DNA of 64,000 nt, taken from assembly GCA_008375315.1 (NCBI GenBank), contig CP032507.1, positions 3,744,071-3,808,070 of the forward strand, read 5' to 3'. The notes under the pieces were generated by a model. The model saw only the letters and a list, made by a program, of their open reading frames with translations. It searched no databases and was not told the origin of the DNA. A program made the translations under genes and the position numbers. The stretch is from Ectothiorhodospiraceae bacterium BW-2. Its GTDB lineage: Bacteria; Pseudomonadota; Gammaproteobacteria; Thiohalomonadales; Thiohalomonadaceae. Below, in pieces: positions 27,278 to 37,900 of this stretch (its first letter is position 1; each line of letters starts with the position of its first letter).

Positions 27278-27297
27278 GGGCGCACAGCCGTGCGCCC
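27278..27297. repeat. Perfect GC-rich hairpin, REP-like
   Basis: GGGCGCAC-agcc-GTGCGCCC: an 8-bp perfect stem with a 4-nt loop, 21 bp after the TerB-like stop. No T-run follows on the plus strand, so it may be a REP-type palindrome or an mRNA 3' end stabiliser rather than a strong intrinsic terminator. Confidence 0.6.
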
Positions 27298-27355
27298 CTA
27301 TCCTACCGAGTCGCGTTGCCAATACTGTTATGACTCTGTTACAGCGCTATCGCTG

Positions 27356-27384
27356 TTGGCAGCGGCTATAAAAATCCCTATACT
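27356..27384 (+). promoter_or_regulatory. Sigma70-type promoter for the aconitase-citrate synthase unit
   Basis: TTGGCA (27356-27361), 17 bp, TATACT (27379-27384). This puts transcription start about 110 nt before the aconitase ATG at 27503, giving a long leader. No better pair is seen in the gap. Confidence 0.6.
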
Positions 27385-27502
27385 GTCAGCCGTTTTCTGC
27401 CACATTGGCAGAGGCTAACGCCAGATTTGCCTTTAAGTCTGCCGTTTGGGGTGGTCTAGTACCACACATCTGCGACTCTACCCACTGCGTGAACACTGAA
27501 AC

Positions 27503-29761
27503 ATGGCTTACGATCTCGATACTGTCCGCTCGCTCTACGCCCACTTCCCCGCCCGAGTTGAGGCTGCCCGCCAGCACCTTGGCCGCCCTCTGACCCTAAC
27601 CGAAAAGGTGCTCTTTGCCCACTTAGGGGAGCCCCTTGCCGACTTTAAGCGGGGTGAGAGCTATGTTAACTTCCACCCCGACCGAGTGGCGATGCAGGAT
27701 GCGACCGCCCAGATGGCGCTGCTACAGTTTATGAATGCCGGTAAAGAGCGCACTGCGGTTCCTTCGACCGTCCACTGTGACCACCTCATCGCCGCGAACG
27801 CTGGTGCAAAGAGCGATCTGGGCGTGGCAATAACGCAGAATAGCGAAGTCTATGATTTTCTACAATCGGTCTCGGCTCGCTACGGTATCGGCTTCTGGAA
27901 GCCGGGGGCTGGGATTATTCACCAAGTCATTTTAGAGAATTACGCCTTCCCCGGCGGAATGGTTATCGGCACCGACTCCCATACGGTCAACGCCGGTGGC
28001 TTAGGTATGATCGCCATCGGCGTCGGCGGTGCCGATGCGGTCGATGTGATGGCCGGTATGCCGTGGGAGCTAAAGATGCCAAAGCTGATTGGGGTTAAAC
28101 TAACTGGCCAGCTACAGGGGTGGAGCTCTGCTAAAGATGTCATTCTTACATTGGCCGGTATTTTGACGACCAAGGGGGGCACCAACGCCATTATCGAATA
28201 TTTTGGCCCCGGTGCCGATTCGCTCTCTTGCACCGGTAAGGCGACCATCTGCAACATGGGCGCTGAAGTGGGGGCAACGACCTCCCTCTTCCCCTACGAT
28301 GCCAACATGGCGACCTACCTCAAGCAGACCGGTCGCGAAGAGATTGCCCAACTGGCCGATGGCCTGGTGGCCTCGTTACGCCCCGATGATGAGGTAACCA
28401 ACCACCCGGATAGCTACTACGATCAGCTCATTGAGATCGATCTCTCCTCGTTAGAGCCGCACATTAACGGCCCCTTTACCCCCGATGCCGCCCATCCTCT
28501 GTCACAGTTTGCCGCTGCTGTTAAAGCGAACGACTATCCTAACAAACTGGAGGTTGGCCTCATCGGCTCCTGCACCAACTCCTCCTATGAGGATATGAGT
28601 CGCGCCGCCTCACTCGCACGGCAGGCGATGGAGAAGGGGCTAAGTTGTCAGGCAGAGTTTATTATTAACCCCGGCTCAGAACAGGTGCGCTATACCGCTG
28701 AACGAGACGGCATTTTAGAGGCGTTAACTCAACTCGGCGGAACGGTCATGGCTAATGCCTGTGGCCCCTGTATCGGTCAGTGGCAGCGCCATACCGACGA
28801 TCCGAACCGTAAAAATTCGATTATCACCTCATTTAATCGCAACTTTGCCAAGCGCAACGATGGTAACCCCAATACCCATAGCTTTGTCGCTAGCCCCGAA
28901 ATGGTGACAGCGCTGGCAATCGCAGGCTCACTCAGCTTTAATCCTGCCACCGACACGCTCACCAATAGTCGGGGTGAACAGGTCAAACTCGATCCACCCA
29001 CTGGGGAGGCGCTGCCACCAAACGGCTTTGCAGTCGAGGAGGATGGCTTTTTAGCCCCCCCCGCCGAGGGTAGCGGCGTCGAAGTTAAGGTCGCCGCCGA
29101 CTCGGATCGACTCCAACGGCTCGCCCCCTTCGCCCCTTGGCCAGGGGGAGATATCGAACAGGCCCCGCTACTGCTTAAAGCTAGCGGTAAATGTACCACC
29201 GACCATATCTCTATGGCCGGCCCGTGGCTCAAATATCGCGGCCATCTCGACAATATCTCTAATAATCTGCTTATCGGGGCCGTGAACCACTTTAATAGCA
29301 AGACTAACTCGGTGCTTAATCAGCAGAGCGGGGAGTATGGCGCGGTGCCCGATGCCGCTCGTAGCTATAAGGCGGCCGGTTTGCGCTCTATCATTGTCGC
29401 TGAAGAGAACTATGGTGAGGGCTCCTCGCGAGAACACGCCGCGATGGAGCCGCGCCATCTCGGTGTCGCTGCGGTCATTGTTAAATCGTTCGCCCGTATC
29501 CACGAAACCAACCTCAAAAAGCAGGGGATGCTAGCGCTCACCTTTGCTAATAAGAGCGACTACGACAGTGTGCGAGAAGAGGATAAGCTCTCCATTCACG
29601 GTCTCGACAGCTTCAGCCCCGGCGTGCCGCTACAGGCCACATTGCACCATCGCGATGGCACTCAGGAGCAGCTCACACTGAACCACACCTATAATGAGCT
29701 GCAGATCGCTTGGTTTCGCGCCGGCAGCGCACTTAACTACCTCTCTAGCAGAGAGGGCTAA
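27503..29761 (+). CDS. Aconitate hydratase, mitochondrial type
   Basis: 752 residues, much shorter than AcnA (about 890) or AcnB (about 860) and colinear with mitochondrial aconitase. The 4Fe-4S cysteines are C357 ([14 protein letters not shown]), C420 and C423 ([11 protein letters not shown]). The swivel domain has [20 protein letters not shown], and the active-site region [22 protein letters not shown] is conserved. It interconverts citrate and isocitrate. This version is common in Bacteroidetes and deltaproteobacteria, and is unusual in gammaproteobacteria (established family knowledge, not checked here). The start has a poor Shine-Dalgarno. It is followed after 11 bp by citrate synthase. 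Confidence 0.93.
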   Translation: MAYDLDTVRSLYAHFPARVEAARQHLGRPLTLTEKVLFAHLGEPLADFKRGESYVNFHPDRVAMQDATAQMALLQFMNAGKERTAVPSTVHCDHLIAANAGAKSDLGVAITQNSEVYDFLQSVSARYGIGFWKPGAGIIHQVILENYAFPGGMVIGTDSHTVNAGGLGMIAIGVGGADAVDVMAGMPWELKMPKLIGVKLTGQLQGWSSAKDVILTLAGILTTKGGTNAIIEYFGPGADSLSCTGKATICNMGAEVGATTSLFPYDANMATYLKQTGREEIAQLADGLVASLRPDDEVTNHPDSYYDQLIEIDLSSLEPHINGPFTPDAAHPLSQFAAAVKANDYPNKLEVGLIGSCTNSSYEDMSRAASLARQAMEKGLSCQAEFIINPGSEQVRYTAERDGILEALTQLGGTVMANACGPCIGQWQRHTDDPNRKNSIITSFNRNFAKRNDGNPNTHSFVASPEMVTALAIAGSLSFNPATDTLTNSRGEQVKLDPPTGEALPPNGFAVEEDGFLAPPAEGSGVEVKVAADSDRLQRLAPFAPWPGGDIEQAPLLLKASGKCTTDHISMAGPWLKYRGHLDNISNNLLIGAVNHFNSKTNSVLNQQSGEYGAVPDAARSYKAAGLRSIIVAEENYGEGSSREHAAMEPRHLGVAAVIVKSFARIHETNLKKQGMLALTFANKSDYDSVREEDKLSIHGLDSFSPGVPLQATLHHRDGTQEQLTLNHTYNELQIAWFRAGSALNYLSSREG

Positions 29762-29772
29762 GGAGTTATCTG

Positions 29773-31152
29773 ATGGAAGAAGGTCTGATCTGTACCCCTA
29801 AAACTGATGTCATCGAAAATATCTCTGAATCGATCAAGTGCTCCAGCTATATCGATCTGGCGCTGTTTGACCAGTTTAATGTCAAACGAGGGCTACGAAA
29901 TGCTGACCATAGCGGGGTACTGGTCGGGCTGACCAATATCGGTGAAGTGGTCGGTTACCAAAAAGAGGGGGAGCTGCTCATTCCGGTTGAGGGCGAACTC
30001 TACTATCGCGGCATTAGTGTCAACGATCTCGTGCGAGGGATTCAGCAGAGCGGTCGCTACGGTTTCGATGAGGTCGCCTTTCTGCTCTTAACCGGCCGCC
30101 TACCGACTCGCAGCGAATTAGAGGGGTTCGAGAACCACTTAGCCGACAATCGTGAACTCAATCGCGATGTGGTCAACAGCTTTATCCTCTCGCTCAAGGG
30201 CTCTAATATGATGAATGTCCTCGCCCGTACTGTATTAGGTCTCTATACGCTAGATACCTGTGGTGATGATACCTCCCATACCAATTTGGTGCGTCAATCG
30301 CTAGAGCTCATCGCCAAAGTCCCCGCGATTATCGTCTATGCCTACTTTAGTATGCGCCATAAGTACCATCGCGACTCGCTCATTATGCGCTACCCGCAGC
30401 CGGGGTTAAGCACCGCCGAAAATTTCCTCTATATGCTCAAAGGAGAGGAGTACACCCCACTTGAGGCGGAGCTGCTCGATTTAGCACTCATTCTCCACGC
30501 CGAGCATGGCGGTGGTAATAACTCCAGCTTTACGATTCGCGTCACTAGCTCCTCGGGAACCGATACCTATTCGGCTATCGCCTCAGCCCTCGCGTCACTA
30601 AAGGGGCCGCTTCACGGCGGCGCTAACCTAGAGGCGCAAGATATGATGGATCACATTAAGGCCAATATTAGCGATTGGGATGATGAGGCAGAGATTCGCG
30701 CCTATATCGCCAACATTTTACGCAAAGAGGCGTATGACGGCACCGGTAAGGTCTATGGCATCGGCCACGCTATCTACACCCTCTCCGATCCACGCGCGGT
30801 ACTGCTAAAAGAGCGAGCACGAGAGCTCGCCAAAGCGAAGGGGCGTGAGGCGGAGTTTCGGCTATTTGAACATATTGAAAGGCTCACCCCAGAGGTCTTT
30901 AGTGAGATTAAGGGCAATAAAAAGGTGCTCTGTGCCAATGTCGATTTCTACTCCGGTTTTGTCTATACCAGCATCGGGATTCCTAAAGAGCTCTATACCG
31001 CACTGTTCGCTATGGCGCGTATCGCCGGCTGGTGTGCCCACCGCATAGAGGAGCTTAATTTTACCGCTCGGCGAATTATTCGCCCCGCCTATCGCAATGT
31101 TTTTGGGCGGCGAAGTTATATAGCTATCGATAAACGGGGTAGCACGGTTTAA
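29773..31152 (+). CDS. Citrate synthase, Clostridia/Bacteroidetes-type
   Basis: 459 residues with an extended N-terminus (LFDQFNVKRGLRNADHSGVLVGLTNIG) typical of the long form found in Clostridia and Bacteroidetes, not the GltA form usual in gammaproteobacteria. Catalytic residues are visible: His in GPLHGGAN, His in YGIGHAIYTLSDPRA and Asp in CANVDFYSGFVYTS. It condenses acetyl-CoA with oxaloacetate. AAGGAG overlaps the aconitase stop, 7 nt before ATG, so the two are one operon feeding C4 units into citrate and isocitrate. Transfer as a pair is likely (inference). Confidence 0.92.
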   Translation: MEEGLICTPKTDVIENISESIKCSSYIDLALFDQFNVKRGLRNADHSGVLVGLTNIGEVVGYQKEGELLIPVEGELYYRGISVNDLVRGIQQSGRYGFDEVAFLLLTGRLPTRSELEGFENHLADNRELNRDVVNSFILSLKGSNMMNVLARTVLGLYTLDTCGDDTSHTNLVRQSLELIAKVPAIIVYAYFSMRHKYHRDSLIMRYPQPGLSTAENFLYMLKGEEYTPLEAELLDLALILHAEHGGGNNSSFTIRVTSSSGTDTYSAIASALASLKGPLHGGANLEAQDMMDHIKANISDWDDEAEIRAYIANILRKEAYDGTGKVYGIGHAIYTLSDPRAVLLKERARELAKAKGREAEFRLFEHIERLTPEVFSEIKGNKKVLCANVDFYSGFVYTSIGIPKELYTALFAMARIAGWCAHRIEELNFTARRIIRPAYRNVFGRRSYIAIDKRGSTV

Positions 31153-31231
31153 GTCAAGCCGCTCCAATGCTCCCCCGACAATAGTGATACACTAACACTC
31201 GATCTACTGTACTGTAAGAGGCTACCCCCCC

Positions 31232-32422
31232 GTGCAACACCCCCTATCTTTTCGCGTCCAACAGGTAAAACCCTCCCCCACTCTGGCCATTACCGCCCGT
31301 GCGCAGCAGCTTCGTAGTGAAGGGATCGATGTCATCGGCCTCGGTGCTGGCGAACCCGATTTTGCCACCCCAGACCATATCAAACAGGCAGCGATTGCGG
31401 CGATCCATCATAATCAGACCCGTTATACCGCAGTCGATGGAACGGCGACCCTAAAAGCTGCGGTTATCGATAAGTTTCAGCGCGATAACCGCTTACTCTA
31501 TCAGCCCGATCAAATTTTAGTCTCCTCCGGTGGCAAACAGAGCTTCTTTAATCTGGCTCAAGCGCTGCTAAACTCTGGTGATGAGGTGGTTATTCCCGCC
31601 CCCTACTGGGTCTCCTACCCCGATATGGTGCTACTCGCCGAGGCTAAACCGGTGATTGTTCCGACCGGCATTAACCAGCAGTTTAAAATCACTCCCGACC
31701 AGCTACAGCAGGCCATGACCCCTCGCACTCGCTTAGTGGTCTTAAACAGCCCCTCTAACCCCACTGGGGTCTGCTACAGCGAGGCGGAGCTGGCGGCACT
31801 GGCCGAAGTACTACTGCCCCATAGAGGGATCTATATCGCCTCAGACGATATGTATGAGCATATTCGTTGGAATCACCTCCCCTTTTGCAATATCGTCAAC
31901 GCCTGCGCCGAGCTCTATGAGCGCACTTTCGTCCTCAATGGTGTCTCTAAAGCCTACGCCATGACCGGCTGGCGTATCGGCTACGCTGGGGGGCCGAGCG
32001 ATATTATTAAGGCGATGAAACGGGTACAGTCGCAAAGCACCTCCAACCCCTGCTCTATCTCCCAAGCCGCCGCCGAGGCGGCGCTAAGTGGCGATCAGAG
32101 CTGTGTGAGCGACATGGTGACCGCCTTTAAAGAGCGCCACGACTATGTGTTAGAGCGCGTGAATCAAATGGAGGGCTTTTCGGCTATCGCCTCAGAGGGG
32201 GCCTTCTATACCTTTGTCGATATCAGCGCTTATCTTGCCCAACACCCCCACTTTAGCGACGATATCGTGCTCGCCGATTATCTGCTTAACGAAGCCAAAG
32301 TAGCGGTTGTCCCCGGCTCCGCCTTTGGCCAGTCTGGCGCGATACGGCTCTCTTTTGCCACCTCGATGGCACAGCTAGAGAAGGCACTCAACCGCATTGA
32401 AGCTACCCTGTACCACCCTTAA
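31232..32422 (+). CDS. Aspartate aminotransferase, class I/II (AspC/AatA type Ib)
   Basis: 396 residues from GTG 31232, with AAGAGG about 11 nt upstream. PLP fold type I: GAGEPDFATPDHIK near the N-terminus, the SPSNPTG turn, ASDDMYEHI, and the PLP lysine in VLNGVSKAYAMTGWRIGYAGG. The C-terminal arginine lies in AIRLSFATS. It interconverts aspartate and oxaloacetate with 2-oxoglutarate/glutamate. Its place next to citrate synthase and upstream of an ectoine locus (aspartate-derived) fits an oxaloacetate/aspartate node, though that link is inference. Confidence 0.9.
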   Translation: MQHPLSFRVQQVKPSPTLAITARAQQLRSEGIDVIGLGAGEPDFATPDHIKQAAIAAIHHNQTRYTAVDGTATLKAAVIDKFQRDNRLLYQPDQILVSSGGKQSFFNLAQALLNSGDEVVIPAPYWVSYPDMVLLAEAKPVIVPTGINQQFKITPDQLQQAMTPRTRLVVLNSPSNPTGVCYSEAELAALAEVLLPHRGIYIASDDMYEHIRWNHLPFCNIVNACAELYERTFVLNGVSKAYAMTGWRIGYAGGPSDIIKAMKRVQSQSTSNPCSISQAAAEAALSGDQSCVSDMVTAFKERHDYVLERVNQMEGFSAIASEGAFYTFVDISAYLAQHPHFSDDIVLADYLLNEAKVAVVPGSAFGQSGAIRLSFATSMAQLEKALNRIEATLYHP

Positions 32423-32442
32423 CCCACCTAGAGGCGCCTCTC

Positions 32443-33543
32443 ATGGCTATAGTGTTCCAGTCACTCTTCATCGCTCTACTGCTCTTTGGTACCGCCCAGG
32501 CTAACACCGAACTACAGATCACCCCGATGATGACCGATCTGAGCCACCCTTGGGGGATGGCATTTCTGCCCGATGGCACGCTACTAGTCACCGAACGGGG
32601 GGGGGCGCTATACCATATTGATCTCGATAACAGCAGCAAACATAGCGTTACCGGCGTACCTAAAGTGGCCGCTCTCGGTCAGGGGGGGTTACTTGATGTC
32701 GCCGTTCACCCCGACTTTGCCACAAATCGCCTCATCTACCTCTCCTATGCCGGTGGTCAGGGTAACTCTGTCGGTACGGAGGTCGCTCGGGCAAGATTGG
32801 CAGCGAATCGACTCACTCAATTAGAGATTATCTTTCAACTCGATCCTAAGACCCACACCGGCTACCACTTCGGCTCCCGTCTGGTTTTTGATCAACAAGG
32901 CTACCTCTATATCACCAATGGTGATCGAGGCGTCAAGGAGCGGGCACAAAATCTGGCCGATCACGCCGGTTCAGTGGTTCGGCTGCACGATGATGGCACG
33001 ATTCCGAGTGACAACCCCTTTATCGACCAAGGCTCGGCCCACCCCGGTATCTACACCTTTGGCCACCGAAATCCGCAGGGAATGGTGGTCGATAGCGCTA
33101 ATCAGATCTGGATTCACGAACATGGGCCACAGGGGGGCGATGAGCTTAACCTCATTGAGGCGGGCAAAAACTATGGCTGGCCAGTCATCACCTACGGGGT
33201 GAACTACGGTAGCGGTACCCCCATTGGTGAAGGGTATGAGAAACCAGGGATGGCGCAGCCTCGCTACCACTGGATCCCCTCTATCGCCCCCTCTGGAATG
33301 GCGCTCTATCGGGGCGATCTCTTTCCACAGTGGCAAGGTGATCTACTGCTCGGTTCGCTTAAATTTCGAATGCTAGTGCGGCTTGATGTTGAACAGGGAA
33401 AAATCGTCGCCGAAGAGCGCTACATTAAAGATCGCATCGGTCGCATTCGTGATGTCGAGATCGACCCACACGATGGTTCGATTCTGGTACTAACCGATGA
33501 ACGCAACGGCGGACTCTACCGCCTAACCCCAGCCACTCCGTAG
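32443..33543 (+). CDS. Soluble aldose dehydrogenase-like PQQ beta-propeller protein (YliI/Asd family)
   Basis: 366 residues. A signal peptide (about 1-20, ending AQANT) is followed by a six-bladed propeller of the GSDH family: LSHPWGMAFLPDGTLLVTER, GQGGLLDVAVHPDF, the HFGSRLVFD strand with its catalytic-type histidine, TFGHRNPQGM, WIHEHGPQGGDELN, GKNYGWP and the WIPSIAPSGMALY strand. Family members oxidise aldoses with PQQ in the periplasm. No PQQ synthesis genes are in the window, so the substrate and cofactor supply are open. Confidence 0.88.
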   Translation: MAIVFQSLFIALLLFGTAQANTELQITPMMTDLSHPWGMAFLPDGTLLVTERGGALYHIDLDNSSKHSVTGVPKVAALGQGGLLDVAVHPDFATNRLIYLSYAGGQGNSVGTEVARARLAANRLTQLEIIFQLDPKTHTGYHFGSRLVFDQQGYLYITNGDRGVKERAQNLADHAGSVVRLHDDGTIPSDNPFIDQGSAHPGIYTFGHRNPQGMVVDSANQIWIHEHGPQGGDELNLIEAGKNYGWPVITYGVNYGSGTPIGEGYEKPGMAQPRYHWIPSIAPSGMALYRGDLFPQWQGDLLLGSLKFRMLVRLDVEQGKIVAEERYIKDRIGRIRDVEIDPHDGSILVLTDERNGGLYRLTPATP

Positions 33544-33581
33544 CCTCCCCCACCCTACTCACTCTCAGTTTGGAGCAATTT

Positions 33582-34910
33582 ATGCAGCGTTGGTCTATTG
33601 TATGGCTCTTTCCGCCGATTCTTATCGGTATTGCCGTGGTTAACTTTGTCGCCTCCGAGCGTCCCGCTCCGACTCGAATCGAACAGAGCGAGACGGCTCG
33701 CACGGTTCGAACGCTAACATTAGAGCCGATTAACCTCATCCCCGAGGTACGCGGTTACGGCAGCGTCACCCCGGCTCGGGTTTGGCAAGCCGTAGCCCAA
33801 GTATCGGGGCAGGTGATTGAGATGCATCCACGACTACGAAACGGTGAGATGATTGCCGCCGGTGAGCTATTGCTGCGTCTCGATCCGACCGATTACGAGT
33901 TACGCTTAGTTCAGGCCGAAGCCGAACTGAACGAACTCACTATTCGCCAGCAGAACACCACCGCACTGCTACAGATAGAGCAGAGTAGCTTGGCCTTAGC
34001 CGAACGGGAGTGGCAACGACTCTCTGAGCTGCGCACCCAAAATAGCGTCTCCCAAAGCAGCGCCGATAGTGCCGAACGCACCCTGTTAAATAGCCGCACA
34101 GCGGTACAAAACCTACAGAATACGCTAGCGCTCATACCCACTCAGCGCAAGATACTCCAAACCAAAGTGAAACAGGCTCAGCGCGATCTAGAACACACCC
34201 GCTTACGAGCCCCCTTTAATCTGCGCGTGGCCAATTTGCAGATAGAAGAGAACCAATTTGTGACCCAAAATAAGCAGCTCTTTAGCGGCGACTATGTTGA
34301 TAGGGTCGAGGTGATCGCCCAGCTACCACTGAGCTCATTTCGCAACCTACTGCTCGATGAGCGCTATCGCCACCCCACCCAAGACGCCTCTTTGCTCTAC
34401 GATAACAGTCGCCTACAGCAGTTCACCGGCTTTAATGCCACACTCAGTCTCGATATCGGCACCCATCAGGCGCAGTGGCAGGCGCAATTCGTCCGTTTTA
34501 GTGATGCTATCGATAGCCAGACCCGTACTATCGGCGTGGTGGTCGCGGTCGATAAGCCGTTAGAGAAGAGCAGCCCTGGCGTGCGACCTCCGCTCTCTAA
34601 AGGGATGTTTGTCGAAGTGACCCTACGAGGCAAAGAGCAGCAGGATCGGATAGTGGTTCCCCGCTCTGCGCTGCACCAACAGCAGCTCTACCGTCTTAAC
34701 CACGATAACCGGCTACAGATCGTACCGGTCACACCGCTGTTTTACCAAAATGGCTGGGCTATTATGAACGGGGAAGTTAAGGCCGGAGATCAGATAGTCC
34801 TCACCGATCTAGTCCCTGCGATTGAGTCGATGCGACTAGAACCTGTCGTCGATAGAGAGGCGACAGCGGCACTTCACGCCTTAGCCAGCTCCACTCACTC
34901 GGGAGAGTAA
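33582..34910 (+). CDS. RND efflux periplasmic adaptor (membrane fusion protein)
   Basis: 442 residues from ATG 33582 (MQRWSIVWLFPP); GGAG lies 6 nt upstream, so the TTG at 33570 is not needed. An N-terminal membrane anchor (about 4-22) is followed by a biotinyl-lipoyl half (RLRNGEMIAAGELLLRLDPTDYE), a coiled-coil hairpin (about 110-205), the second lipoyl half (RLRAPFNLRVANLQIEENQFV) and beta-barrel domains ending VVPRSALHQQQLY. It joins the RND pump downstream to an outer-membrane channel not encoded here. There are 3 bp between its stop and the pump start. Confidence 0.92.
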   Translation: MQRWSIVWLFPPILIGIAVVNFVASERPAPTRIEQSETARTVRTLTLEPINLIPEVRGYGSVTPARVWQAVAQVSGQVIEMHPRLRNGEMIAAGELLLRLDPTDYELRLVQAEAELNELTIRQQNTTALLQIEQSSLALAEREWQRLSELRTQNSVSQSSADSAERTLLNSRTAVQNLQNTLALIPTQRKILQTKVKQAQRDLEHTRLRAPFNLRVANLQIEENQFVTQNKQLFSGDYVDRVEVIAQLPLSSFRNLLLDERYRHPTQDASLLYDNSRLQQFTGFNATLSLDIGTHQAQWQAQFVRFSDAIDSQTRTIGVVVAVDKPLEKSSPGVRPPLSKGMFVEVTLRGKEQQDRIVVPRSALHQQQLYRLNHDNRLQIVPVTPLFYQNGWAIMNGEVKAGDQIVLTDLVPAIESMRLEPVVDREATAALHALASSTHSGE

Positions 34911-34913
34911 CCG

Positions 34914-37900
34914 ATGATTCAGTGGCTCGCCTACCACCCGACCGCAGCCAACCTCATGATGGTAGCCATTATGGGATTAGGGCTCCTTTCGCTACCCGAA
35001 CAGCAGCGAGAGACCTTTCCAACCATTAAAAACGACAAAGTTGAGATTCGCACCCTCTATCCGGGAGCAACGACCGATGAGGTCGAAGACGCGATCTGCC
35101 GTCGGATCGAAAACCGACTCGATAGTATCACCCTACTCGATGAGACCCGTTGTGAAGCGCGAGAGGGGATCGCCATTACCACAGCCATTATGGTCGAAGA
35201 GGGCGATATGTCGCGCTTTCTCGACGATGTTAAGGCCGAAATCGATGCCATTACCGACTTTCCTGACGAAGTAGAGCTACCGACGATCCAGGAGTTAGGC
35301 CGCACCGACCAGGTGATGTCACTCGCCATTACCGGGCCGAGTGATCCTGTCGTGCTCAAAAGCTATGCTGAAGATCTAAAACAGCGCCTACTGGCCGAAA
35401 CTGATATCGCCACCGTCACCATTAACGGCTTTGCCGCCGAGCAGATTGTGATCGAACTGAGTGCGGCGACCCTACGCCAATATGGCCTCTCGGCTGCCGA
35501 TATTGCCGCACTGGTGCAGGGGCGGAGCCTCTCAACCCCGACAGGTCAGCTTAAAGGGGTGGATGAGGATGCGATTATTCGCGTCGATGATCAGCGTCGA
35601 ACAGTGTCTGAGCTACAAGATCTAACGGTTATTTCAGGCGTGCATGGCGCGGCGATCCGCTTAGGCGATATTGCCACCCTTAGGCACGAATTTGCCAATA
35701 CCGAAGAGAGGATAGAGTTTAACGGTAAACGGGCTGCGATGCTTAGTATCACCAAAACCCGAGATCAAGATACCCTCAACTCATTCGATTCGATCGCCGC
35801 TTTTATTGCACAAGAGCGCCAAAATCAGCCGCCGGGGCTAGAGTTAACGATCACTCAGGATGTCTCCTCAATCGTGCGAGATCGCCTCAGTATGCTAGTC
35901 CGAAACGGTATTCAAGGGTTAGCTGCGGTCTTCTTGATGTTATGGCTCTTCTTTGGCACCCGCTATAGCTTCTGGGTCACCCTAGGGCTACCGGTCTCTT
36001 TTTTAGGGGCGCTGGCGATTCTGCCCCATCTAGGGGTCACCATCAATATGATTTCGATGGTAGGCCTACTGATCGGCATCGGTCTGTTAATGGATGATGC
36101 CATTGTGATTTCAGAAAATATCGCCGCCCGTCTCCATCGCGGGGAGCGGGCACTACAGGCGGCAGTGGCTGGTGCTACACAGGTTCTGCCTAGCGTGCTC
36201 TCCTCTTTTACCACCACTATTCTTATCTTCGGCTCACTCGCCTTTATTAGCGGCGAGATAGGTCAGGTGCTGCGAGTCATGCCGATTGTACTGCTTGTTG
36301 TGCTATCGGTCAGTCTATTAGAGGCGTTTTTAATCCTACCGAACCATTTAGGCCACTCACTAGCCCACATGGATAAGCACCAGCAGCCCTATATCCAGCG
36401 CAAAGTCGAGCAGGGCTTTAACGCACTCCGAGATCGCTGGTTCGGGCCACTTCTCGATCTGGCTATCGACTACCGCTATCTAACGGTGGGGTTAGTGGTG
36501 ATGTCGCTCCTGCTCTCCATCGCTCTCCCCGTTGGCGGCTGGCTTAAGTTCAAAGGCTTTCCCAATATCGACGGCGATATTATTGAAGCAAGATTACTGC
36601 TACCCCAAGGCACACCTCTAGCGCAGACCGAGCAGCTAGTAAAACAGATTACCACTGCGGCAACCCGTAGCGGTGAGCACTTTCAGGCGGCGCAGCCAGA
36701 GGGGCAGAGTTTAATTCGTAACATTAGCGTTATCTACGGTCAAAACCCCGACGCTTTTGAGAGCGGCCCCCATGTGGCTCGAATCGTGGTCGATCTGTTA
36801 AGCACCTCAGAACGGGGCACCACGATGGATCAGTTTCGCGATCACTGGGCCGCCGAGGTAGATCATTTAACGGATGTCATTGCGCTTAAATTTGCCGAAC
36901 CGACGATGGGACCGGGTGGTAAAGCGCTCGATCTGCGCATTATTGGTCCCGATCTGGAGCAGTTGAAAGAGGCCTCACACCAACTACAGCAGTGGCTAAA
37001 TAGCTATGCTGGAGTCATTAATCTTAGCGACGATCTGCGCCCGGGAAAACGGGAGTATCGCATTCGGCTCAAACCCGACGCCGGTGTCTTAGGGTTGAAC
37101 GCCTCACAACTAGCGAGTCAGCTACGCACCGCCTTTCAAGGGATAGAGATCGATCAATACCCTAACGGCTCCTCGACTATCGAGATTGAGCTACAACTTA
37201 ACGCCGCGGATCGAGAGAGTATTACCGATCTGGAGCAGTTTACCGTTACCGGCCCAAAGGGGGTACTCATCCCCCTCACGGTGGTCGCCGATATTGAGGA
37301 GGTACGCGGCTGGGCTAGAATTCACCGCATTAACGGTCAGCGGGCGATTACCATTCAAGGCGATGTCCAGCACGGCGTGGCTAATGCTCAAGAGCTGTTA
37401 GCACTGGCGCAACAGCAGATTATTCCTCAAATTAAACAGCAGTTCCCCCATATCCAGATCGATATTCAAGGAGAGAGTAACGAATCGGCTAAGACCAGCC
37501 GCTCCATGTTAGGCCATATTCTCACCGGCCTGTTTGGGGTCTATATCCTGTTAGCGATCCAGTTTCGCGGCTACCTACTGCCGGTGGTCGTGATGGCCAT
37601 TATGCCGGCAGCCCTCATTGGAACGCTAGTAGGCCACTGGGTGCTAGGGCTCGATATGACTATGCCGAGTATTATCGGACTCGCCTCACTCTTTGGCGTG
37701 GTGGTCAATAACTCTATCCTATTGGTGATCTTTATGCGCGAAGCGCACACCCAAGGCGAGAGCGTGATCGATGCGGCAAAACAGGCCGGCAGAGCCCGCT
37801 TCAGACCCATTGTGCTCACCTCAATGACTACCATTGGCGGACTCACACCACTCCTACTAGAGACCAGCTTGCAGGCACAGGTGGTGATTCCGTTAGCAGC

